A stretch of 64,000 nucleotides of DNA from Cymodocea nodosa (GCA_036874045.1 CM072335.1:20529501-20593500); one strand, 5' to 3'; shown: positions 46,588 to 59,165, numbered from the stretch's first letter. The notes: generated from the letters alone by a model not told the origin. Program-made: numbers and translations.

Positions 46588-49500
46588 ATCTCCCCCTTTT
46601 TGATAATGACAAAAAAACCTTTACATTTATTTACATGTATTTCACTCCCTAGTGTATTTCTATACATTCAGTCACACAAAGAACCAAATAAATAGGAATT
46701 ACACAAGACTATACTGACATGGAGGGATTCCTCCCCCTGACTTTGTGTTGTCTTCTCCCTCTATCTGTGTGTTGAGAATTTCTTCATCTCTTTTAATAAT
46801 TCTCTTTCAGTTCTTGCTGAAAATACTGTAAGGGACATATACTTTACTAATTTCCAAAATCTTCTCCCCCTTTTTGTCATTATATAAAAAGGTGAGGATA
46901 GTAAAACTAATATTGAATATATCCTGCACAAGTAAGTTATTAGAAAACAAGCTCCTATATGGTGAGCTTGATAAAAAAATATTTAAAGATCTAGTAAAGA
47001 ACATATGCCTAGATTTCTTCTAATATGATTAAAAGTTGATTCATTTAAAGGTTTGGTGAAAATATCTGCAAGTTCATTTTCTGTTGGCACAAACTTAAGT
47101 GAGATGTTCCCTTTTTCCACATGATCTCTCAAAAAATGATGTCTGATCTCGATATGCTTGGCTCTGGAATGAAGTACTGTATTCTTAGATAGACTGATTG
47201 CATTACTGTTATCACAAAATATGATTGAGTTCTGAATTTTCAATCTGTAATCTGCTAGAGTTTGCTACATCCAAAGCATTTGGGCACAACACAGTCCTAC
47301 TGCAATATACTCGGCTTCAATAGTAGATAAAGCAATATAATTTTGTTTCCTACTGAACCAAGAGATTAAAGAATTTCCAAGTAGTTGACAAGTACCACTA
47401 GTGCTTTTTTTGTCAAATCTGCTACCTGCATAATCTGCATCACTATAGCCTGTTAAAATCAAATTACTGTCAGCTGAGTATTTTTTCAGATTTGCATGAT
47501 CACTTTTGATTTTCTCCACTATTAATTCCTTCTGATTCTAAACTCTTATGTAGAAATTCTTGAACTCATTGCAAGTTTCATTTTTATGTGTCAAAAATAT
47601 TACCCAAGTTAATCTAGAGAAATCATCAACAATAACAAAGGTATATTTTCGACCCCCAAGACTTGAAACTTGAGAGGGACCAAATAAATCCAAATGTAAC
47701 AGTTCCAATGGCCTTTCAGTGGTAAAAGCATTTTTGCTGTGAAGGGCAGTTCTCTTCTGCTTCCCTAGCATACACTCACTGCATACTCTATCTTTCTTAA
47801 AAGTGAGTTTAGGCAGACCCCTAACAATATCACCCGTGGATAGCTTCCTGATATTCTTCATACTGATATGGCCAAGTCTTCTATGCCACACTCAATCATC
47901 TTCACCAGTTGCTACCAAACAGGAATTGCTTGTAGAATTTTCACATGGAAAGTTTAATGTATAAATTGAGCAATTTCTAAAACTAGTAAATTTTGTTTCA
48001 TTCGAGGCTGGATCAATAATGAAACAATTTTCAGCATTAAAAGAAACAGCATAACCTTTATCACATAATTGTCCTACACTTAACAATTATACCATTTTGT
48101 TTTAATCCATTTACATGTAAGACATTCTCAATTATACCATTTTCAGATGTAATATTTCCTATTGCAGTTATTTTACACTTTTCATTATTTCCAAACATAA
48201 CAGATCCTGAACTTAAGTTTTTAACAGAGTCAAGCAAACTTTTCTTACCTCTCATGTGCTTTGAGCATCCATTGTCCACGATCCATTTAGTTGAACATGC
48301 TTGAAACTCCTTGTCACCTTGCAAATCATACTGAAATTAAAGCTTTTGGTACCCAAATCTTCTTGGGTCCAGTAGAGTTAGTCCTTAAAACATTAAATCT
48401 ATTGCCTCTTGGCAGCTACATATGACCTGATCTTTGTTTGATGGAAAATATAGTGGTGCCATCTCTATAAGATCGAATCACTCCACCACAATAAGGTATT
48501 TCCTGTGGTGTAGCATATCCTAGGCTATATTTATTCCCATTTGATCGTTGAGATCCTATTATTTTATTTAATCCTTTTTTACCTTGAGTAAATTTACATA
48601 TGGTATCTTTCAAATCTGATATAGTAGTTAATAGATTTTTATTTTCATCTTTTAATTCACCGTTAACACAACTATACTTATCTAAATTTGATTTTAGATT
48701 TCTATTTTCAACTATAGTTGATTCTAATTCAACAAATGAATTTTCTAAGCAATGATTTAATCTTTTAATTTCTTTCTTAAAATCTCTACACTTCACATAT
48801 AAATTATCTATAGTAGACAGAAGACTGTTTATGTCTAAATCATCATGCTAATTTTCTGAACTAGAGGAAGTAGATCATACCTCTTGTATTGCAAAACAAA
48901 CATTGGCTGCAGCTTCATCTTCAGAATCTGATGAACAGCTTGAAGAGCTACTGTCATCCCACGTAGCTTTGAGAGCCATCTTCTTTTTGTCCTTCAATCT
49001 CTTCTTCTTATCTCCTTGATCTTCTTCTATTTGAAATGGACAGAAGGTCTGTATGTGCCCTTGCTTTTTACATTTAAAACATGTAGGGACAGATCTTTTA
49101 AAAGAGCTGGGCTTATTCTTTTTCTTCATAAACTTTTTGAAGTTCCTTGCCAACAACATGATCTCATCATCATTTAAGCTTGGAGCTTCTTCTATAGATG
49201 GAAATGTTATTTCCTTTTTCTTTTCAGGTTTCTTTTCAACAACTCCTTGCTCTTTCTAGTCATTCATCTGAACTTTGTGGGCTAGAAGATTGCCCAACAG
49301 TTCTTCAACTGTGTAGTTGTTGAGATCCTTGGAATCCTGAATAGATGTGGACTTCTGTTTCCACTCAATAGTTAAGCTCCTCAAGATCTTCTGTACATGT
49401 TCACGTGAAGAGAATTCCTTTCCCAAGTCTTTCAAACTGTTAATGATTTCAGTAAATCTTGAAAACATTTCAGTTATGTTTTCATTGTCATTCATTTTAA

Positions 49501-49922
49501 ACAGTTCAAGTTTTCTCAACAGGATACTGATTTTTGTATCCTTAACTTGGCTTGTACCTTCGTGAGTAACTTGAAGGATTTTCCAAGCCTCATGAGTAGA
49601 CTTACATGTAGATACTTTATTATATTGATCAGTAGTTAATGAACAATAAATGGCATTCAGCCCTCTAGCATCCAACTGGATGAGTTTCTCATACTCCTTA
49701 GACCAGTTCATAACATCACTAGTTGGAAGTGTAGTTCTAAGAACAACAATCTTCCAGAGTTCAACATCAGAACTCCTAAGGAAGCACTCCATTCTATTCT
49801 TCCAATAGTTATAATTGAAACCATCGAATAAAGGAGGTCTATGAATGTTTTGTCCCTCAGCAAATTGAGCCATAAATCTAGATGGTTAAATCTTATAAAG
49901 AATTAACCAAGCTCTAATACCA
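46588..49922 (-). mobile_element. SIRE-B: partial Sirevirus Copia element
   Basis: Right to left: PBS (TGGTATTAGAGCTTGG, complement of 49,907-49,922), gag (about 48,416-49,873; MAQFAEGQNIHRPPLFDGF, knuckle CFKCKKQGHIQTFC, GGVIRSYRDGTT), protease (about 47,892-48,324; WIVDNGCSKHM), integrase N-terminal part (about 47,538-47,891; MWHRRLGHISMKN), RNase H (about 46,983-47,519; YSDADYAGSRFDKKSTSG), and a 3' UTR with three PPT-like tracts (46,589-46,602, about 46,731-46,739, 46,863-46,875). No RT is recognised. Broken; not a close copy of SIRE-A. Confidence 0.88.
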
Positions 49923-49924
49923 AT

Positions 49925-50600
49925 TGTTAAGATCGGTAGGCTCACTAGAGGGGGGGGTGAATGGTGAAAATGTGTAGTTTTTAAAATTCTTTTGATGTTG
50001 AATCAAATGATTCAACAGAAATGTAATGAGATGAAATTAAACAAATGCAAATTAGAGAGAAAAGAAACACACAGCAAATTTTTAGGTGGTTCACCAACTT
50101 AGCTAGTCCACCCCCAAGATTCACTTGGGCTTCACTAAGTGTTTCAACACTTACACACTTGCTTTCAGGTCAAAGCAAGAACCAACTACACAGAAGTTTT
50201 CAAGTATAAACTTTAGTAAACCAACCTCTAGAGTTTTTAGGTCGAAACTCAAACCAACACTAAATGTAGCTTTCAGGTTGAAGCCACGAACCAACAGCTT
50301 GAATCTTTTATGTTTTAAACGAATGTTCACTTAAGGTATGCATTAAGCTTCAACATGTGTACTTCAAGAAATAATAAATTATTCTTTTAATCTTTTAAAA
50401 CATAACTGTCTGGTATATACAATATAACTTTCCGAAATAACAGAAAATTCAGAGACTTAAGAATTAAAAAGCCTGTAATTCATCGACAGTTCAAAAGTGT
50501 ACTTAATTAATGTTAATTTCCTGAGATTATGCAGATTCTTCCATTAAAGCATATAATAGTGCAATTTGAACATAATGGTTGAATTCTCATATGATAAATT
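49925..50600 (-). repeat. LTR between SIRE-C and SIRE-B, apparently mixed
   Basis: The left end (TGTTAAGATCGGTAGGCTCA, then AGGGGGGGGTGAATGG) is a Sirevirus-type LTR terminus next to the SIRE-B PBS. About 50,327-50,600 is collinear with the U3 of the Athila-like LTRs (compare about 33,415-33,700: ATTATGCAGATTCTT, AACATAATGG, CTCATATGATAA). The junction could be a chimeric LTR or an adjacent Gypsy LTR fragment. A purine-rich GTAGGGGGAGC (minus strand, about 50,602-50,612) borders it on the right. Confidence 0.6.
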
Positions 50601-50651
50601 GCTCCCCCTACATAAATGTAGTCTAGAGAATATATGGCGTACTTAATATTA

Positions 50652-50910
50652 GGTTGCCAAGCCCTAATAGATTTATCATTAAAGTCCAAGATTAGCTGAC
50701 TTAAGTTGGTTGCTAAGCTTTAAATAGATTTGTCATTTAAGTTCAAAATCTGGCATACTTAAATTGGGTTGCGAAGCCCTAAATAGATTTGTCAGTAAAG
50801 TTCAAAATCTAACTTACTTAAACTAGGTTGCGAAGCCCTAAATAGATTTGTCAGTAAAGTTCAAAATCTAGCTTACTTAAACTAGGTTGCCAAGCCCTAA
50901 ATAGATTTAA
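50652..50910. repeat. 59-bp tandem repeat, about 4.4 units
   Basis: Units begin GGTTGC(G/C)AAGCCCTAA at 50,652, 50,708, 50,767, 50,826 and 50,885 (spacing 56, 59, 59, 59). The last full copies are nearly identical. They lie in the 3' untranslated region of SIRE-C, next to a polypurine-like tract. Confidence 0.9.
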
Positions 50911-51841
50911 GTCTCTCCTTTTTTCTTTTGTTTTAATTTAAAGACAAAAATAAGTAGTAGATTTAACAATTTAGACTTTCTGGCTTTTATCTTATTTAGT
51001 TTACAAAAGAAAATTCATAAAGATATACCTTCAAGTAACTTAAGAGAATTCAATAATGAGTACACGAACTTAAGAAGATAAATACATTACATTATGTGTT
51101 AAGGATAGATAGTAACGAAGAAAAATAACAAAGATTATATGCATAGATTATGGCAAAATTGTTATAACACTTGTAAAAGAAATTAAGCTTGAGTGCATTG
51201 CCTCTTTATATATATATATATATTTTATGTATTACCTCCTACAATATCATCTTTTTACGTGATCACAATCCCTTGCTTAAGGGAAAGATAACCAGTTACT
51301 TAGTGATAAGTGAGAACAGGTATCCTTTTTTTTTTATAATTTAAATAGAATCTAAATTACTTGTAAAATGAGTTTTTAGTCAGCACATCCTAAATCAGTT
51401 GGTTCAAGTGACTAGGGTTTAAGATCCCTCAACGGACTTAATTACTCAAGTAATTGCAGATAATAAAAAAATAAAACAAGACAGTAAATTGAATAAGAGG
51501 CAACTGCAAGACTTAATTTTTCTAATAGTATGTTAATAACTTTCCTTTAATAAATAGTACATACTTTTTATGTATTTTCCAGTTAAAATCTCTATAATGG
51601 CATATACATAAGTAACAAAAATACAATTGGCACTCATATTGAATCAAATTAACTTTCCTTAAGTAACTTTTTCTTAAATAAATTGACTTCAATAAAAATC
51701 AAATTTTCATAAATTCTTAACTACTAGTAAATAGTAATTCAAAAATAGATATTTTGTTAGTTTGTTTTTTTAATAATAAAGAAATTAAATTCTAAAACTA
51801 CCTTATAACAAATCAAAATGTTATGCAATGAACAAGACAAT
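50911..51841 (-). other. SIRE-C 3' untranslated region, AT-rich
   Basis: About 930 bp without genes. Contains a TA microsatellite (about 51,212-51,228) and short T or A tracts. Nothing else recognised. Confidence 0.5.
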
Positions 51842-54456
51842 TTAAACATCAGATAACCTACAAATACCAAGTTCTAATCGTAATTTTGAAAATGTATTCT
51901 CATCTAAGGGTTTTGTAAATAGATCTACTAGTTGTTCTATGGTAGGAACAAAATTTAATATTATTTTTCCTTTTATAACATTATCCCTTAGAAAATAGTG
52001 TCGAACTTCTATATGTTTAGCTCGTGAATGTATGACAGGATTTTTAGACAAACTTATTACAGAACTACTATCACAGAAAATCTTAGTTGGTTCATAGGCT
52101 AAATTAAAATCTTTTAAAGTTTGTCTGATCCACAAGATTTGAGCACAGCAAAGTGCAGCAGCTATATATTCAACTTCAGTTGTAGATAATGCTACACAAT
52201 TTTTCTTTTTGCTATACCATGACACTAAAGAATTTCCTAATAATTGACATGTGCTACTCGTGCTTTTTCTTTCAAACTTACATCCTGCGAAATCAACATC
52301 ACTATAACCTATTAAATTTAAAGAACTATGTTTAAAGTAAAACAATCCGAAATTGATGGTTCCTAATAGATATTTAAAAATTCGTTTAACAACAAGTGTG
52401 ATTCTTTAGGATTAGATTGATATCTAGCACAAGTACACATAGTAAACATAATATCTGGTCGGCTAGTTGTTAAATAAAGTAATGAACCAATCATACTTCT
52501 ATATTGTTTAATATCTACAAATTTTCTAGAGTCATCTTTATCCAACTTAGTGATAGTACTCATTGGTATATTCTTTGTTTTAGTGTTGTCTAAACCAAAC
52601 CTCTTTAATAAATCTCGAGTATATTTTTCTTATGAAATAAAAGTACCCTAATTTAACTGCTTAATTTGTAAGCCTAGGAAAAATGATAGTTCTCCCATCA
52701 TACTCATTTCAAATTGGTTAGTCATGTCTTTCGAAAAAGACTCAACTAAATTATCATTTGTTGCTCCAAATATGATGTCATTTACATATATTTGAACTAC
52801 CAATATATCTTTTTCGACCTTCTTGATAAAAAGAGTGTGATCTACCTTTCCCATAGAGTACCCTTTTTCCATAAGAAATTTAGATAATCTCTCATACCAA
52901 GATCTAGGGGCTTGTTTAAGGCTATATAGTGCCTTTTTAAGCTTGTAAACATACTCAGGATGTTTTGAATCTTCAAAACCTAGAGGTTGTTTTACATAAA
53001 CTTCTTCTTTTATATATCCATTTAAAAAAGCAGTCTTAACATCCATTTGATATAATTTGAAATCCATGTAATAAGCATATGCTAACAAAATTCGTATTGA
53101 TTCTAGTCTAGCAACAGGAGCAAATGTTTCATCATAGTCAATTCCTTCCTCTTGCTTGTAACCTTGAGCAACTAACCTAGCTTTATTTTTAACTATATGT
53201 CCATCCTGATCTACTTTGTTTCTAAATACCCACCTTGTTCCTATTATGGAATGATTTTCAGGTGATGGAACAAGATCCCATACCTCATTTCTTATAAATT
53301 GATTTAGCTCATCTTGCATAGCTAAATACCAAAATTCATCTTCTAAGGCATCTTCAATTTTCTTAGGTTCTAGTAAAGAAACAAATGAGTAAGCACCACA
53401 AATGTTGACTATTGATGACCTAGTCCTAACTCCTTGATTAGGATCGCCTATTATCTGATCAATAAGATGAGATGAAGCATAACGCCAATTTCTATGTTAT
53501 TCCACATTTTCTATAGGTATGACATTATTTTCTTCTAAATCTTCATCATTCAAACTTATATTTCTTATTCCATCAGATAATCTCTCAATTTCTTTGTCAA
53601 CATCATTTGGTACCATTTCTGGGAGAATTTCTGAATCAAAGTTTTCAACATGTCTAAAATCCAAATGAGAATTTTCATGAAATTTCACATGTAGGATTTC
53701 CTCAATGGTTTTTGTTGATTTGTTATATACTCTATATGCCTTACTTCTAATGGAATAACCAACAAAAATATCCTCACCTGATTTGGCTCTAAATTTGTCT
53801 CTACGTTCCTTAGTGTTTAAAATAAAACACTTGCAGCCAAAGGGTTTTAAATAACTTATTTTGGGAACCCTATTATACCATATCTCATAAGGAGTTTTAT
53901 CCAAATTTGGTCTTAGATGTACTCTATTTATAACATAACATGCTGTATAAACTGCTTCTACCCAAAGAGATAGGGGTAACTTATTTTCATTTAACATGGT
54001 TCTGCACATTTCTTGAACTGATCTGTTTTTACGTTCTACTATTCTATTTTGTGAATGAGCTCTTGGAAATGAGTACCTATGATCTATGCCTAATTCTTCA
54101 CAAAAGGTGTCCATTTGATCATTATCAAATTCTGTACTATGATCACTTCTAAGTTTTTGAATTTTAACATTTTGCTCATTCTAAACTTTATTATAGAATA
54201 TCTTAAATATCTCAAAAACTTCAGTTTTATTAGCTAGAAAATAAACCCAAGTAAACCTAGAATAGTCATCAACTAGTACAAAAGTATAATGTTTACCTCC
54301 TAGATTGGTTTTCCTAGTAGGTCCAAATAAATCCATATGCACTAGTTCTAATACTCTTTTGCTTGTTATTGCATTTAAACTTTTAAAGGATGTTTTATGT
54401 AATTTACCTAGTTGACATGCATCATACATAAACTCTTTCGAGTACTTAATACTAGG
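51842..54456 (-). mobile_element. SIRE-C: partial Sirevirus Copia element (pol)
   Basis: Right to left: integrase (about 53,500-54,456; HMDLFGPTRKTNLGGKHYTF, IVERKNRSVQEMCRTML), RT (about 52,560-53,320; [38 protein letters not shown]), RNase H (about 51,842-52,440; [37 protein letters not shown]). Similar to SIRE-A pol but clearly a different, older lineage. gag and protease are not seen: SIRE-D begins at 54,457 in the integrase zone. Several breaks. Confidence 0.88.
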
Positions 54457-56124
54457 TGTTGAGTATTTTGTTTTGATGATGTGTGATGAATGAAAAATAA
54501 TCATATTTTCTCAATTACTATTACTTGTGAAAAGAAATTAAAATCATCAATTAATACAAAAAAAGCTTACTGGCATAAATACTTGTCTGTAATGGATCTG
54601 AAGTTAATAACTAGTTGTTTCGTTGCATTAATTTCTCATTTAACTAAACGTTAAGTTAACGTGTGTTTTTATTGAAAAGCATGATATGTTTTAAAGTTAT
54701 ATCTTTTGTATCATGAATAGTGCACGTTTAGACAACTCGTTAAGTTAGAGTTTTATTTGTATAGAAGTTTCTGAAAAGAAAATTTAAAAGTATAGTTATA
54801 CTTAACATCTATTGTCACTACAAGTATAGTTTGTATTTTGATTGAATATATTTGAAGTATATTTGTAGGGGGAGGATTACTAATGTCGAAAACATATTAA
54901 TATAATTCAGAATACAAATCTTGGTTAATCTAAATTAATGTCCTCTTAAAAGCTTGATGAAATAATTTAAAAAGACAAACAAACTATTTTCAAAAGACAA
55001 GAATATTAGAATAGTTTACAATGTTCTCAAGATAATGTTAAGTTTAGCATGTGTGTTGTTTTCGGAACGTTTCAGTTGGAAGCATCCAAAAATTGTTTTA
55101 AGTGTACTAACTAGATGTTATGTTAGATAATGTAATGTGTAAAACTACCTCTAGACAACGTTTTACTCATTAGGTTAGTTAACTGAACGAGTTATACTTG
55201 AATATTTCGGGTACCTTGATTGAATAAACTTTATTCAATATTCTTTTAATATCTAAACCCGACTTCTCTTCACGTTGAGTTATTCGCCTAAAACCCTATT
55301 TAAACACTTATTACACAGGCACTTAGGTTATTTGTAAACTTTGTCAAGAAAATATTTCCCACTTGTTGTTGTTACAACCTGTGACAATGGTCTCTAAGTT
55401 CTACAAAGGTCGTGGCAAAGGAAAAGGCAAAAGCAGAGGAGATGCAAAAGGAAAAGAAATAGAAAATGATGAAGTTCCACGCACTTGGTTCAAGAAAATA
55501 TTTCGAGTGGACAAAAGGTTAGTAGAAATTTATAGTGAATATTTCTTTCTTGAAGGTATACTGAATGAAGTTAGACAAGAACTCCAAAATACTGATGCAA
55601 ATATTACATACATGGGTATTTGTAGTAAATTTGATAGAGAAATTTGATGGAAATAAGAGATCTATTTGAATTTCAATGACTCATTCAATTCTTGCCAGTA
55701 GGAACAAAATGGAAGCAATACACAAAGCTTATTGCAGCTTTTTATAGCAATCTGGTCAAGAATGGAAATTTTCTGAAAACTCAAATAAATCAACATGAGT
55801 TTATATTGTCTCCTGAATTAATTTTTGAAGTTTTAGGATTAAAGAATGAAGGTGTTGTTGTTACAAACAGATTTGATATGATTAGACAACTAGATGGAAC
55901 ATTCAGTCTTTATCAAAAATTCTAGATGTATATTCTAAAATGAGATTAATAGAAAATCTGAATGCAAAGGCAAGGTTTATTGCAAATATATTGCATGCCA
56001 ATTTATTTCAGAGAGTCGGACACAATAGTGTCTCGACTTGTTTTTAATTTTGAAGTTTCAATTATTATTGAAAATGTTGAAAGACACAATTTACCCCCCT
56101 CTTATGTAGCCATTCGATCCTACA
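54457..56124 (+). mobile_element. SIRE-D: short + strand Sirevirus derivative with LTR ends and ORFx only
   Basis: Begins TGTTGAGTATTTTGTTTTGA, matching the LTR start of SIRE-A inverted; about 54,770-55,360 matches the SIRE-A pol-ORFx spacer; 55,363-55,925 holds ORFx pieces (MVSKFYKGRGKGKGKSRGDA, WFKKIFRVDKRLVEIYSEYF, FYSNLVKNGNFLKTQIN, PELIFEVLGLKNEGVVVTN); it ends CATTCGATCCTACA at 56,124 like a Sirevirus LTR. No gag, protease, integrase or RT is recognised. It lies within SIRE-C integrase; flanks ACTAG/ACTAA only roughly resemble a target duplication. Broken. Confidence 0.75.
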
Positions 56125-56455
56125 ACTAAAATAATTAAAACCTTACGATTACATTCTTTATAGATTTAAAACTTTCTAACTCTATTAGGAAATCACCAAT
56201 TCTACCAAATCCAAGGCTCCCCCTAAATATGTGCCTTATGATTTAAAAATGAAATTTTCTCAAAAAACATAAAAAAAATTAATATCAAGAGAAATAAAAA
56301 AAATAAGCTCCCTCTTTTTAAATGCCAAAAAAAATTGTAAAATTATAAAATATCAACAACCTTTTCTTTTAAACAAAAAAAATTATTTTTACTTTAAAGT
56401 TTTCTATATATAATTACCACTTTAGTAAAAATATTTTAATTAATTAAGTAACGAA
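56125..56455. other. AT-rich stretch, nothing recognised
   Basis: About 330 bp with many A tracts and two short CTCCC motifs. It may be decayed SIRE-C sequence or LTR U5, but no alignment to other parts of the window was convincing. Confidence 0.4.
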
Positions 56456-57661
56456 TATCTCCCTGTTCAAAACATATTTCTCCCTGTTTGAGATCTTCCA
56501 TTTATTCTTCTACCTCTACAAATCTTCAATGACAAATATCTAAAATGTTACTCTTCATCGAAGTTGTTGAATTCTTCTCTCTTTTTCTTTCGAATTATTT
56601 CTCTAGGGCATATATTGATCAATGAGAATTTTATGTCTTATATAATCAATTTCTATTGCATGCATACCTTCCACGTTCATGCACACTCAATATCCACTCT
56701 TCACATCTTCTATTTTAATTTCAACTTCAAATTTTGAAATACACATGTTCTGTTCCACATTTTCTTCTTGAATTTTCTTGAATCATCAATCTTGGATTCT
56801 TTGAAAATTTTCCAACAAAATAAACCTTCTCGTCTAAAATTTTTCATCAAGTAAAATAACAAGACGTGTTAATATTAACTAAAAGCGTAAAATAGAATAG
56901 ACTTATAACTCAACGTGTCTAACTTAACAAGTTCAGTATGTGACATACATGTGATATATTCGTTTGGTAACGTGATAACCATTAGAGTAAGTTTGTTGAT
57001 TATTGGGTTGACCAAAGGATTTATATTGAATGTTTAATCAATAAATAATTTTATCATGAGCAAAAATTATAACTTTACAAGTTTATCATGCTAACCTAAC
57101 ACGTTGCCTTAGTATTCAATTAATCAACTCAACACATGTAGTTATGTTAACTTAACGAGTTAAACATGAGCTACTCATGTGATACAATATAACATTTGTA
57201 AACTTAAATTTCAACACGTACATAATGCTAACTTAATGAGTTTAGATATATAACTTAACGTTTTGTTCACTAACTCAACGAGTTCTCACATAACCTTATT
57301 TAACCTTTAAGCCTATAACTCAACAAATTCTCACGTGACATTTTTACAAAAAGAACACTAACTGAACGAGTTATTATCGTGCACTATACATAATACAAAT
57401 ATATAAAATTAAAACATATCATGTTTAATACTATAAAAATACATGTTAACTTAACGACAAGTTGTACAAAAAGTTAATATAACTTTAATGACAATTTATA
57501 TAACTTAGTATAATTCTAAATCCATTACAGACAAGTATATAACTTTAAATTTTTTCTATATTATTCAATGTTCTTAATTTACTTTCTCAAACAATAAAAT
57601 TAATTAATTAAATATGATTATTAACATTTTTGCATACAATATCAAAATATAATACTCAACA
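56456..57661 (-). repeat. Sirevirus LTR fragment
   Basis: About 1.2 kb collinear with the SIRE-A LTR in the same orientation: TTTCTCCCTGTTTGAGATC at the left (compare 35,195), CTTCAATGACAAATATC, then U3 motifs CTAACCTAACACGTTGCCTTAG and TAACTTAACGAGTTAAACATG, ending at the LTR start TGTTGAGTATTATATTTTGA (minus strand) at 57,661. No adjoining internal region in the same orientation was recognised to its right. Confidence 0.75.
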
Positions 57662-58093
57662 GTTATTCACATGCCTAACCATAACTCTTTAAGTTTTTAT
57701 CATAAGTCATTGACTTTTTAGACCTATAAACACTTCACTCTACAAGTTTTTATAAATTGAGTGACAAACATTTTATGTTTTGGACACTTAACTCTATGAG
57801 TTCTTTGAACTTAAATTGCTGACATTCTGACCCTTAAGAAGTCTTAACTATACAAGAGGCAACTACTTACTCTAGTAACCTACTAAGGATGGACTACCCA
57901 GCATAGTAAAGATCTTCCAACCCACAGTCATTGCTTAAGACTTATTCCTATTATTCATCAACCTAGTTGAATAACTTCTGGATAATATGCTAAATAGAAT
58001 GAATTATAGTTTTTCATCATCAAAACATTTACTAAATTAGTATGAACTATATTTTTGAGATATCATCAAAAACTAATGTTCCTAACACAAAAG
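57662..58093 (-). other. Possible further LTR remnant
   Basis: About 430 bp, no gene. On the minus strand the right edge reads TGTTAGGAACATTAGTTTTT and then GATGAT, which resembles a Sirevirus LTR start, but there is no polypurine tract beside it and no homologue to compare. Confidence 0.35.
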
Positions 58094-58149
58094 GCATAAA
58101 CCTTATATATGGATGGAGCATTGGTAGTGTATATGAGACATCGTCCTAT

Positions 58150-59165
58150 ATCAATAAGTTAGTAATGTTTACGTTCTACTATGTTATTTTGATTGAAGTA
58201 TACAAGTAGGTGAATCTATGAGGGATGCCCTGACTTGTGGTGAATTAACGAAAAGCAGGGTTTTGAAACTCAATCTTGTTGTCATTTTGAATGATTTTAA
58301 CATTGCAAAAGAGAAGATTTTTTATCATAACCACAAATTTTCTAAAACATGTAAATGCATTAGATTTGTTGGTAAGAGGATACATCCGTCTAACGTGAAA
58401 AGGCATCTACAATAAAGATAGAGAGAATGTAACGACATCTGGTGGAAGCAACAAGTGCTAGGCCTTAGACATCAAGAAAGAGAAATTTGACAAGGATGAT
58501 GGTGGTAGAGACACTCTGATCGAAATGAAGCTCATGAGCTTTACTAAGCAAACAAATAAAACATAGACAAGATGGGTGATGGTGGAGACCAACACATCAA
58601 AGTGTGGAATAGAGATAAGTCATGGATGAATGACCCGAACAAAGGTACCGTAGGGACAAAGAGGGATGAGCAGCAAAGGCACAAGGGGCAGATGTGACCA
58701 GAATTTGGTAGGAGCCATTCATGCTAGGGCCATTGAGGAGAAGTTTGCCTGCCACCGTGTCCTTCACACAATGACTACAGTCGTCAAGGATAAAATAGTA
58801 GAAATTGTCAAGGGCAAATTTTTGGAGAAATAGCAAACCAACATGAGAAATAGGTAGCCCCTACCCATTGTGCACAAGAATTGAGCTTCTACTTGTATAT
58901 GACTGAGTTTTGGATGTGATGAAGATTCAGTATCATATATATGCTACGTAGCACTAGAATCAATGCACCATTCGTTGTTGGTCGACATTTTGCTAAGTTG
59001 ATCAGCAACAACAATGGAGTAAGGCAAAATTTCCTCTTTCATTGTAGACGTGGGCAATATGTCCCATACGGTTGCATATATAGCATGGGACATGGCTATA
59101 AACAGATGTCGAAAGTAAGTAGATTAGGTTGCATAGAATATGGGTACGTGTGGAATTGGGGTTAA
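58150..59165 (-). mobile_element. Copia-3: highly decayed Copia remnant
   Basis: Minus-strand fragments in Copia order: EWCIDSSAT...HI, resembling the protease DSGAT box (about 58,930-58,965), preceded by a knuckle-like MGHIAHVYNERGNF (about 59,045-59,090); GKLLLNGPSMNGSYQI (about 58,700-58,750), typical of the protease-integrase junction; and LVYFNQNNIVER (about 58,172-58,207), resembling the integrase YTPQQNGVVER motif. Many breaks; the oldest element recognised here. Subfamily not assigned. Confidence 0.6.

Noticed and set aside
50652-50910. CRISPR-like array
   Set aside because: Plant nuclear context, and the whole 59-bp unit repeats without distinct spacers.
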